DNA of 15,330 bases from Candidatus Yanofskybacteria bacterium RIFCSPHIGHO2_01_FULL_39_8b (GTDB lineage: Bacteria > Patescibacteriota > Minisyncoccia > 2-02-FULL-40-12 > GWA2-44-9). The stretch is from assembly GCA_001794015.1 (NCBI GenBank), contig MGIZ01000063.1, positions 1-15,330 of the forward strand, in the 5' to 3' direction. A program made the position numbers and the translations under genes. The notes under the pieces are model-generated. The model was not told the origin of the DNA. It did no database searches and worked only from the letters and a program-made list of their open reading frames with translations. Shown one piece after another: positions 6,491 to 13,363 of this stretch. How positions within the stretch are numbered: the first letter of the stretch is position 1; the number at the start of each line of letters is the position of its first letter.

Positions 6491-7745
6491 AGAGTTTTTT
6501 TAGTGTTTTATAGATGGCTTCAGAATTTTTATAAATTATATTCCTATCACCGACGATACAAACCCGAACCGCCAAATAATCGCTCATCTCGGATTTAAGA
6601 GCTTCAAAATATTCCTTTTGAGTATCCTTTAAAGACAGGATGCGACCATTGTCATGATAAAGAATATCCTCCGGAACAAAACGCCAAGGAGTTAAAGTCG
6701 GAACAATAACTATCTTATAAGCCGGAATTTTTATCAGCTCTCCGATTTTTGATTCTAATTTTTCCAAATCCTCGGGCAAAGTGTGCTTCATAAAACTTTC
6801 AAAAAATGTTTTGTCTTCGCCTATTACCTTGATATCCTTGCCGGCAATTCTTTCTTTAAACTCCCTATCTCTAAGACGAACTACTAAGCCGGTTCTGGGA
6901 AAATTTCTATTCTTATAACAGTCATAAAGAAATTGTAGAACTTCTTCAGAACTGGTATAGACAAGTGCGATCAACTCTTTATCATTCATTTTCCACAGAT
7001 CGGCCGGATCAAGTTTTAGTTTTTTAATCAGTATGGCCACCATTTTCTGAAGAAATCTTTGGCTTATCAAGGCCGATTTGTGAAGATAAACTTCTTTATA
7101 CATATACAGATAAAGTTTCTGCATCTGCTTGGCCGCTTCAAGAGATTTTTTATCAATCACCAGTTTGCCCTTTAAATAAACCAAATAGTTAAATATACTT
7201 TCGATGTCGGGACGTTGGCCAAAACCGGTGTGATAAATATCCCGTTCAAGATAATCCAATTTATCCATGCCGACGTTCTTATCCATAACAATTCTGTAAA
7301 GAGGGTTCCTGTGAGCTGCGATTTTTTTGATAAATTCATAATCGCCTCCGGCGGCAGTTATTTCATTTTTTAAAGATTTAAGAACTACTAAGCCATTCTC
7401 ATCTTCGTCTCCCCTTAGGGGCGTGAGTTCTTCAATGACATGAGAAAACGGGCCATGGCCGATATCATGAAGCAATCCGAATAAAGAAACATTCTTGGCC
7501 TCAAATGGCGTCAGAAAACCGTCTTCAACCATTCTTTTTGAAAATCTCAAAGTCTTGCCATAAACTCCCAAAGCGTGTTCAAAGCGGTTGTGAGTGGCGC
7601 CAGGAAAAACATTCAATGTCGTACCGAGCTGGGAAATATGAAGCAATCGCTGAAAAAGCGGATGATGAATGACCGGCATTATTTCCCTGATATCTATTGA
7701 TTCGCTTGGAGGAATACGGATGTATTTTTTGTAAAATTTATTCAA
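6474..7745 (-). CDS. HD-domain phosphohydrolase, SAMHD1/YdhJ-like
   Basis: Metal-dependent phosphohydrolase of the HD superfamily, in the branch that includes SAMHD1 and bacterial dGTPase-like proteins; a dNTP triphosphohydrolase role is inferred, not proven. 423 residues. Metal ligands as in SAMHD1: H57 (HNRFEHALG, 52-60), H93/D94 (LLHDIGHGPFSH, 91-102), and D161 in MDKLDYLERDIYHTGF (160-175), where K162, Y165 and D169 match substrate-contacting residues of SAMHD1. An allosteric nucleotide-binding site cannot be judged by eye. The start is a TTG at 7745 with no Shine-Dalgarno. It is the last gene of the minus-strand series below the T4SS-like ATPase. Its stop overlaps the convergent small gene. 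Confidence 0.9.
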   Translation of the reverse strand: MNKFYKKYIRIPPSESIDIREIMPVIHHPLFQRLLHISQLGTTLNVFPGATHNRFEHALGVYGKTLRFSKRMVEDGFLTPFEAKNVSLFGLLHDIGHGPFSHVIEELTPLRGDEDENGLVVLKSLKNEITAAGGDYEFIKKIAAHRNPLYRIVMDKNVGMDKLDYLERDIYHTGFGQRPDIESIFNYLVYLKGKLVIDKKSLEAAKQMQKLYLYMYKEVYLHKSALISQRFLQKMVAILIKKLKLDPADLWKMNDKELIALVYTSSEEVLQFLYDCYKNRNFPRTGLVVRLRDREFKERIAGKDIKVIGEDKTFFESFMKHTLPEDLEKLESKIGELIKIPAYKIVIVPTLTPWRFVPEDILYHDNGRILSLKDTQKEYFEALKSEMSDYLAVRVCIVGDRNIIYKNSEAIYKTLKKLFSGVE

Positions 7746-7762
7746 GGGGTCTTAATTTAATT

Positions 7763-7790
7763 CAATCATCAGTCATTAGTCGTTAGTTAT
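7763..7790. repeat. Degenerate 7-base tandem repeat at the ATPase stop codon
   Basis: Four phased heptads (CAATCAT, CAGTCAT, then TAGTCGT and TAGTTAT). The tract spans the stop codon of the ATPase gene (7783-7785) and fills most of the gap to the HD gene. The last units resemble those behind secD at 13331-13358; both tracts share the 11-mer AGTCGTTAGTT. Confidence 0.65.
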
Positions 7791-9699
7791 CAACCTTCAT
7801 CGCCTCTTCAAGCGCTTTTTTGAGTTCATCCGTATTCACTTCCGCCTTCGGTCTTTCTTTTCTTTCATCAATCCTTCTGCCGTGAAAATTAATCGGCCCC
7901 TGCCTGATGGCATCATTCATAGAAAGACCGGATGGTTGTAATTGCATTTGAGATTTTTGTTGGATTCTAAATTCCGTAGGGGTTTGGGCTGAAGCTGGAG
8001 TTTTCTGGGCTTGTGGTTGCATCGGAGATTGAGTTTGCGGTAATTGCGACTGTGGCTGTGGCAGTGGTTGTTGCCGCGGTTGAAATTGCGATCGCTGTTG
8101 TTGAGACGGTAGTGGCGATAAAGGTTGCTGATGATTTGACCATTCTTGAGGCCTAGTTGAAGTTTGTCCTCTCGGCTGTTGTAATTCTTCCCTTTTTTCA
8201 AAATTAGGAGCAAACTGTCGAGGTCTTGATTCTTCCCGACGAGGCGAATAGTTTTCATTTTTAAATTGTTGAGGAGCTTGATTTGTCATCGGCCTTCTAG
8301 CCGGCACCGGCGATCCCCTATACTCCTCTTGCCTTGACTGCCAGCCCTGGCCACGACCGGTCTCATTTCTGGAAGGTTGGCGTTCCTCGCTCACCCCAAA
8401 TGTCATTCCCGCCCATTCGGCAATATCTTTTTCTACTATTTCACGGGATGTAGCATAAGTTTTTCTGGAATACTCGACCACTGCTTCACGATTAGATTTT
8501 TCCAGTTTTGGTATAAGCGGCATCATCTGAGCCGAAAATCCTTTGGAAGATACGCCATCTATCATAAGTTTCAAGTAAATATTATACTTGCCGAGATTGA
8601 CAATATCATTCATCATAAAATCGGGTTGAAACCATTTTTCCAAGAACTCTCCATCTTCAGCGCCAACCCGGAAAGAAATTATCGTTCCGACATTACCAAA
8701 AACAGCATCCATAACCGGTTCTTCCATTTGCTTTATATACTGATGAGCCATTATCAGACTTAAATGATATTTTCTGGCCTCGGAAAGGATATTGGCAAAC
8801 GACTCTGTCGCAAAATGCTGAAATTCATCAACGTATAGGTAAAAATCCCTCCTTTGTGATTCTGGGATATCAACCCTCGACATTGCTGCTAATTGTATCT
8901 TGGTAACTAAAAGCGCTCCCAATAAACGCGAGGCGTCCTCGCCTATTTTTCCACGTGATATATTAACTATAAATATCTTACCCTCATCCATTATTCTTCT
9001 AACATCAATAGTTGAATGAACCTGACCGATTATATTACGTATCAAATTATTAGACACAAACTGGCCTATCTTGTTTTGAATAGCCGGCGTTGCTTCGGCG
9101 GCAAATCTCTCCGTATATTTTGCAAACTCATCCACCCAAAAAGACTTAACTATCGGATCTTTTATATTATCAACAACTTTTTTTCTATATTCCTTATTGG
9201 AGAGCATTTTATTAATACCGAGTAATGTTGAGTCTGGATATTCAAGGAGGGCTAAAATTGTATTATTTAAAATATACTCCATTCTTCCTGACCAAGCTTC
9301 AACGCCAAATATCTTTTTAAAAACCCCCAGAAGACCGGATGTGATCAAATGGCGAAATTCAAAATCAACCTTCTCCATTACATTAAAGGCAATCGGGTAA
9401 CTTAGATCGCCGGGATCAAGGTAAACAACATCCTTTATCCTTTCAGCTGGTATGTGATCAAGTAGCTCATCGGCTGAATCACCGTGAGGGTCTATAAAGG
9501 CAAGCCCCCGACCAGCTTCAATATCTTGAATAGCCATACTCATTAGTAATCCACTCTTGCCCATACCGGTTGAACCGACAACATACATATGACGCCTTCT
9601 ATCGTCCGGTTTAATACCAAAGCGCCACCTTTGGTTTCTAAAGTTTGTTTCTCCCAATACTACCAGTTGATTGTTTTTAGTAATAGCAACCATAACCAA
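7783..9699 (-). CDS. VirD4/TraG/HerA-like ATPase with Pro/Gln-rich tail
   Basis: Hexameric RecA-fold ATPase of the type IV secretion coupling-protein class; a role in DNA or protein translocation at the membrane is inferred. 638 residues. Walker A GSTGMGKS at 42-49, Walker B FYLYVDE at 286-292, and a sensor-like MAHQ at 317-320. The preceding GIKPDDRRRHMYVV is typical of this group. It has no membrane helix. Residues about 438-600 are a low-complexity Pro/Gln/Arg-rich, probably disordered tail, followed by a short charged helix at the end (DELKKALEEAMK). The first codon is TTG (9699); the ATG at 9693 is equally possible. The upstream neighbour supplies the membrane part, and the two together resemble one longer protein of the family. 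No relaxase or other conjugation gene lies in the window. Confidence 0.85.
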   Translation of the reverse strand: MVMVAITKNNQLVVLGETNFRNQRWRFGIKPDDRRRHMYVVGSTGMGKSGLLMSMAIQDIEAGRGLAFIDPHGDSADELLDHIPAERIKDVVYLDPGDLSYPIAFNVMEKVDFEFRHLITSGLLGVFKKIFGVEAWSGRMEYILNNTILALLEYPDSTLLGINKMLSNKEYRKKVVDNIKDPIVKSFWVDEFAKYTERFAAEATPAIQNKIGQFVSNNLIRNIIGQVHSTIDVRRIMDEGKIFIVNISRGKIGEDASRLLGALLVTKIQLAAMSRVDIPESQRRDFYLYVDEFQHFATESFANILSEARKYHLSLIMAHQYIKQMEEPVMDAVFGNVGTIISFRVGAEDGEFLEKWFQPDFMMNDIVNLGKYNIYLKLMIDGVSSKGFSAQMMPLIPKLEKSNREAVVEYSRKTYATSREIVEKDIAEWAGMTFGVSEERQPSRNETGRGQGWQSRQEEYRGSPVPARRPMTNQAPQQFKNENYSPRREESRPRQFAPNFEKREELQQPRGQTSTRPQEWSNHQQPLSPLPSQQQRSQFQPRQQPLPQPQSQLPQTQSPMQPQAQKTPASAQTPTEFRIQQKSQMQLQPSGLSMNDAIRQGPINFHGRRIDERKERPKAEVNTDELKKALEEAMKVDN

Positions 9700-9703
9700 A
9701 TTA

Positions 9704-9808
9704 AAATCTAAAATTTAAAAAGGAAAAACGAAAAATAAAAACTAAAAACTGATTTTAAATTTCCAGTTTTTAATTTAACTTTTTCCTTTTTCATTTTTAC
9801 TTTTTAAT
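9704..9808. repeat. Fifteen-unit phased heptad tract filling an intergenic gap
   Basis: The whole gap between the membrane protein and the ATPase is a 7-base-period tract of 105 bases. The first seven units all have the form AAANNNA (for example AAAAGGA, AAACTGA). From 9753 the next eight all begin with TTT (for example TTTTCCT, TTTTAAT). The switch from A-led to T-led units at 9752/9753 makes the tract roughly self-complementary; 9744-9751 pairs perfectly with 9765-9772. It begins two bases beyond the stop codon of one gene and ends within about 5-11 bases of the start of the next. Confidence 0.85.
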
Positions 9809-11065
9809 TTACGTAATCGGTAGCCCCGCCGGCGGTTCTCCTTTCTTGGCCTCAACCCGCGGTAACAATGGCGACTTCACGCCCGTATCCGGAAAATGAA
9901 AAATCGTCGCCAGCTCTTCGGTGTTAAGGGTGTAGCGAGCTAAATAGGGACTAAATAGCTTTCTTTCCCGATAAAGTTGATAAATTATTTTTTTTCTTTT
10001 TAAAAGCTTAGATTTTTTAAACAGACCGTTGGCATAAGTAAGAATTAGTTTATTCATCTTAAAACTGTTTAGGTTCTGGGACGCAAACTGCCTGAAAGAT
10101 CCGCTAACGGCATAAGCGTGGGCCGAATGAAAATCATCTCTGGGGCCTATATATAAATACCTGATTATTACTTCATAGCCTAGCTTATCCCAACTTTTTT
10201 CAACGGCTTTTAATATTTCCTGCTTACCGGGGCTTAAATCGGCTCTTTTTTCTTCCCTTTTTTCAACAACCGCAGAAGTTCCGTTTATCGCCCTATCAAT
10301 AGCAAAAACCGCATCGGAAAGAAAATTGCTTTTTGACGGCGCAGGTATTTTACCCATAATTTTATCAATTTCTGCTTGGCCCTTTTTAACCCAGTCGCTA
10401 TTGATCGGGGCACCGAGTATTTGAATCCAAATTTGCTCATTAGTATGAAGCATACTGCAAATTTCAGACAATGAAGCCAGGGGATCAACTCTTTTAACAT
10501 CTTCCGCGCCGACTGCTTTTTCTTCAAATTCAGGATAGGTTCTTATCGGAAAAACATCGGGCTTAGCCAGCATTAAATCCGTACCCCAGAGATCATATTT
10601 GTCGTCGGGCAGATGAAGCGGCATATCGTTGACATAATCCGAGACTTCAGAAATTTCCGCATCCGGATATTGGGCATATAATTGAGCTTCCACTAAATTC
10701 TTAAATTTATCGATGGTTCTGATATAAAAATGCGTTTCGCCTCCTTTGCCGACAATTTCAAAAGAATACCAGTTATAAACCCTGCCATCTATATATTTGT
10801 CTTTAAAATTAAGGGCCGAGGAATACACGCCATGAAGCCCGGCCAAAACCTGTTCCATCGCTTTCGGACTTTTACGAACTTCTTTTGGGGCCCTTATCTC
10901 AAGCAAAATCCACTTAAGAGAAAGTTTATATCGAAGTTGTATGAAGTTTTTGTAAGTAGTGAGGGCGAAAAAAAATAAGAAGACCGGCAACCAAACCCAC
11001 CAGAAACTAAAAAACAGAGAAAGTACTATTTTGAAACTATTTAATATTAAAAGAAGAGAGTTCAA
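9809..11065 (-). CDS. Membrane-anchored partner of the VirD4-like ATPase
   Basis: 418 residues. A hydrophobic segment at about 17-36 (SFFWW region) anchors the N-terminus; the rest looks cytoplasmic and mixed alpha/beta. I cannot name the domain. The C-terminus LNTEELATIFHFP followed by a Lys/Pro-rich linker resembles, from memory of the family, the stretch that precedes the ATPase domain in single-chain T4SS-like proteins of Patescibacteria. Together with its position directly upstream of the ATPase, this suggests a split two-gene version. The start is a TTG at 11065 (no other start codon precedes the membrane segment) and no Shine-Dalgarno is seen. The two reading frames differ by one base, so this is not a simple in-frame interruption. 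Confidence 0.75.
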   Translation of the reverse strand: MNSLLLILNSFKIVLSLFFSFWWVWLPVFLFFFALTTYKNFIQLRYKLSLKWILLEIRAPKEVRKSPKAMEQVLAGLHGVYSSALNFKDKYIDGRVYNWYSFEIVGKGGETHFYIRTIDKFKNLVEAQLYAQYPDAEISEVSDYVNDMPLHLPDDKYDLWGTDLMLAKPDVFPIRTYPEFEEKAVGAEDVKRVDPLASLSEICSMLHTNEQIWIQILGAPINSDWVKKGQAEIDKIMGKIPAPSKSNFLSDAVFAIDRAINGTSAVVEKREEKRADLSPGKQEILKAVEKSWDKLGYEVIIRYLYIGPRDDFHSAHAYAVSGSFRQFASQNLNSFKMNKLILTYANGLFKKSKLLKRKKIIYQLYRERKLFSPYLARYTLNTEELATIFHFPDTGVKSPLLPRVEAKKGEPPAGLPIT

Positions 11066-11073
11066 CTCTGTAA

Positions 11074-11101
11074 AATCCGAAGCACGAAATCCTAAATCCG
11101 A
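11074..11101. repeat. Degenerate 7-base tandem repeat upstream of the membrane-protein gene
   Basis: Four phased heptads: AATCCGA (11074 and again 11095), AGCACGA and AATCCTA. The tract starts nine bases upstream of the TTG start codon of the membrane protein. Confidence 0.7.
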
Positions 11102-11184
11102 AGCTATCCTTCGTTAAAACTACGAATGATACAGCAAGGCCTAATCGATATTGCTGCGTCCCCTGAAGCTTTAGCGTAAGAGGG
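11102..11184. other. Intergenic hairpin cluster
   Basis: No gene. Hairpins seen: 11106-11114 with 11122-11130 (one mismatch), CAGCAA/TTGCTG at 11132-11137/11151-11156, and CCCT/AGGG at 11161-11164/11181-11184 around an imperfect inner stem. None has a T-run, so these are not obvious terminators. Heptad tracts flank the cluster on both sides. Confidence 0.45.
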
Positions 11185-11212
11185 TTTCGAATTTCGATAT
11201 TCGAATTTCGAA
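11185..11212. repeat. Degenerate 7-base tandem repeat behind the sigma-like gene
   Basis: Four phased heptads, TTTCGAA at 11185 and 11206 with TTTCGAT and ATTCGAA between. The tract ends one base before the stop codon of the sigma-like gene (11214-11216 on the plus strand). Confidence 0.75.
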
Positions 11213-11213
11213 T

Positions 11214-12269
11214 TTATGCTTTCCTAAGTGTGTAGGTGCCGTTGTCCCTTTTTGAAAAAACTTTAGAATCTTGGAGATTTAGCAGGATAGTATTTTCTTT
11301 TACCATTCTTGAACTTAAAACTTTAGCTACCAGCTCCACTCTAGCCAGAGGTTTGCCATGCTTCTTAAGAACATTAACTAAAACTTCTTTTACCGTTCCC
11401 GGCTCGTAGCCCCATTCAGACAAACCATACATACCCCGTCCAACTAAAACAAATCTAGAATCTTTAATAAGTTCATTGTGAACAGTCTGAATATTGGCTT
11501 TTTTATTTGAAAAGCCCGTTACATTGATAAGTTTAGCTATCTCGGAAAAATGTTTCGGCTGATTCTCTTTTTTCAGCACCAAATATGCTTTATCGCGGAC
11601 ACCCTTGGGTTTTACTTCCGCCCAGCTAATCAGACCGACTTCACCAAAAACATTTCTTCCTAATTCTTTGCTAATCCCCAAAAAGACACTCATACTGCGC
11701 GGATTCTTAATACTGTTCTTTTCGGCAAAGGATACCAATTCACCCTCGCCTACCGGCTTTTCATTGTTCTTGAGGGCAGTAACCAAATCAGAAATATTTG
11801 CCTTAAATGAATCAGCCGTCTGCTTATCCAGTGCCCAGAGAGAATAAAGAGCATCGTTCTCTCTAGATCTAATGGGTCCGCCTACCGAAGAGGAATATCC
11901 CATGGCAATAGTCAGAATAAAAACCAGAGAGGAATTGATAACATTTTCTTTATCATTGCCGCTAAAGGCCTTGAACATGTCAGTTTCCCGCATAACGCCG
12001 CCACTACCATTTAAGATATCTTTAGCCAGAGAAACATATTTAGTGACATCGGGTGTATCAATAGCTACTTTGGAGAGCTGTTTTATAGAAAATTCTTCGA
12101 TTTGTCTTACCCTTTCGCGGGTTATCCCATAGCTTTGCCCGATTGATTCCAAGGTTTCTTTTCGACCCATTTTCAAGCCAAAACGCCGAGATATGATATC
12201 CCTGTTACGGGTTGAAAGATTCTTTACCAACAAAGCGACTGTTTTTGTAATAGCGCTGTTATTTGACAT
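11214..12269 (-). CDS. Sigma-70 region 4-like regulator with HARE-type winged helices
   Basis: Probable transcription regulator, 351 residues. Residues about 18-65 match sigma-70 region 4: LSTRNRDIISRRFGL, then ETLESIGQSYGITRERVRQIE, the helix-turn-helix that in sigma factors reads the -35 box. No sigma region 2 or 3 is present, so it cannot open promoters like a full sigma factor. Residues about 223-288 and 291-348 look like two winged-helix repeats of the HARE-HTH/RpoE (delta) type; the second ends in VFSKRDNGTYTL. Fusions of sigma-4-like and HARE domains are known. The ATG at 12269 is the annotated start; a strong GGAGGGG lies too far upstream (about 17 bases) but would fit an in-frame ATT at 12278. 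It has its own promoter. Confidence 0.8.
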   Translation of the reverse strand: MSNNSAITKTVALLVKNLSTRNRDIISRRFGLKMGRKETLESIGQSYGITRERVRQIEEFSIKQLSKVAIDTPDVTKYVSLAKDILNGSGGVMRETDMFKAFSGNDKENVINSSLVFILTIAMGYSSSVGGPIRSRENDALYSLWALDKQTADSFKANISDLVTALKNNEKPVGEGELVSFAEKNSIKNPRSMSVFLGISKELGRNVFGEVGLISWAEVKPKGVRDKAYLVLKKENQPKHFSEIAKLINVTGFSNKKANIQTVHNELIKDSRFVLVGRGMYGLSEWGYEPGTVKEVLVNVLKKHGKPLARVELVAKVLSSRMVKENTILLNLQDSKVFSKRDNGTYTLRKA

Positions 12270-12321
12270 TTTTATAATGTGGCTTCCCCTCCAGGAAGTT
12301 CATTGAAAATAAGTTAAATAT

Positions 12322-12350
12322 ATAATAGCATTAGTGATTTAGTACGTCAA
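12322..12350 (-). promoter_or_regulatory. Promoter of the sigma-like gene
   Basis: Minus-strand TTGACG (12350-12345) and TATTAT (12327-12322) with a 17-base spacer, a near-consensus sigma-70 promoter. The expected start near 12315 gives a leader of about 45 bases, containing GGAGGGG at 12292-12286, the best Shine-Dalgarno-like sequence in the window. It lies between secF and the sigma-like gene, so the latter can be transcribed independently of secDF. Confidence 0.75.
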
Positions 12351-12377
12351 TAAGAAGCAGCTTGTTGGTAACTTTAC

Positions 12378-13274
12378 CTACTTTTTCTTTGCCCATCTTG
12401 ACCAATATACCAATATCGGCGAGGCAACAAAAATTGAAGAATAGGCTCCAAGAAATATACCGATTATCAAAGCTAAAGCAAAATATCTTAAACTCTCTCC
12501 GCCAAAAAGATAAATAGCGACAAGAGACAAAAGAGTTGTAAGGGTTGTATTAAGGGATCTAGCTAAGGTTTGCATAATGCTCTTGTGAACCACCACCTCG
12601 AAATCTTCTCTCAATCTATTTCTTATAACATTCTCCCTTACTCTGTCAAATACGACTACCGTATCAGAAACAGAATATCCAAGTATGGTTAACAAGGCGG
12701 CTACAAATACGGCACTTATTTCAACATTATAGAAGCGGCCCAGTACCGCAAAAACACCAATAGGAATAATGACATCGTGAGCAAGAGCAATCATGGCGGC
12801 AACGCTCATCGTCCAGGAAGATAAAATTACAGACATCTTGCGGAAAACAAAAGCAATATAGATTACTATCACTAATAGGGCCGCAAAAACAGCCTTAATG
12901 CTTTTATCTTTAAGCTCTTGGCCAATAATCGGTCCCAATGAATCAAAGCGTTTTTCTTCCAAGGTTATTGAAGAATATTTCTCCCGAAGACTCTTTAACA
13001 TACCCTGATGACCTTGCTCCGAAATTTCCCCGGACCTTAATATGATCTGGTCGTCGCCAACCTCGCTGACATTGATATTATTATCGGAAAATTTGTCCCG
13101 GAGAAATACCTGGATATCGGCGGCTACTGGAGTCCCATTAGTAAATTCTAACTCTAGAATACTGCCACCCCGAAAATCAACCCCAAGATTCAAGCCAAAA
13201 ACGGCAAAAGCGACAACCGCTATTACGGTTAGGGCTACGGAAACGAAAAACATAATTGGATATATTCTTAACAA
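12378..13274 (-). CDS. secF: Protein-export membrane protein SecF
   Basis: Partner of SecD in the Sec translocon accessory complex, which uses the proton motive force to pull secreted proteins out of the SecYEG channel. 298 residues, usual for SecF. The first membrane helix (about 8-28) is followed by LGVDFRGGSILELEF (30-44), a periplasmic domain, and five further helices from about 128. The signature LGYSVSDTVVVFDRVREN is present (about 198-215). The longest frame begins with TTG at 13274, directly at the edge of a heptad tract; ATG at 13253 is an alternative. No Shine-Dalgarno is seen. It is 89 bases behind secD, whereas these genes are normally tightly coupled. Confidence 0.96.
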   Translation of the reverse strand: MLRIYPIMFFVSVALTVIAVVAFAVFGLNLGVDFRGGSILELEFTNGTPVAADIQVFLRDKFSDNNINVSEVGDDQIILRSGEISEQGHQGMLKSLREKYSSITLEEKRFDSLGPIIGQELKDKSIKAVFAALLVIVIYIAFVFRKMSVILSSWTMSVAAMIALAHDVIIPIGVFAVLGRFYNVEISAVFVAALLTILGYSVSDTVVVFDRVRENVIRNRLREDFEVVVHKSIMQTLARSLNTTLTTLLSLVAIYLFGGESLRYFALALIIGIFLGAYSSIFVASPILVYWSRWAKKK

Positions 13275-13316
13275 ACGACTTACAACTTACGACTTATGAC
13301 ATGCGACTTATGACTT
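13275..13316. repeat. Degenerate 7-base tandem repeat at the secF start
   Basis: Six phased heptads close to ACGACTT (exact at 13275 and 13289; others ACAACTT, ATGACAT, GCGACTT, ATGACTT). The tract ends exactly next to the TTG start codon of secF. Confidence 0.85.
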
Positions 13317-13330
13317 AAGATGCAATCTTC

Positions 13331-13358
13331 GTCGCTAGTTGTCAGTCGTTAGTTGGTT
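13331..13358. repeat. Degenerate 7-base tandem repeat behind secD
   Basis: Four phased heptads of the form GTNGNNN (GTCGCTA, GTTGTCA, GTCGTTA, GTTGGTT). It begins five bases from the secD stop codon and shares an 11-mer with the tract at 7763-7790. With the neighbouring ACGACTT tract it fills most of the secD-secF gap. Confidence 0.7.
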
Positions 13359-13363
13359 GTTAA

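Noticed and set aside
7917..8258. Second frame through the Pro/Gln-rich tail of the ATPase (Asn/Leu-rich peptide)
   Set aside because: It is the low-complexity tail read in another frame; no start signal and no domain.
5940..13358. Heptad tracts as CRISPR arrays or insertion sequence ends
   Set aside because: Units are only 7 bases, contiguous and without spacers; no cas gene or transposase is present.
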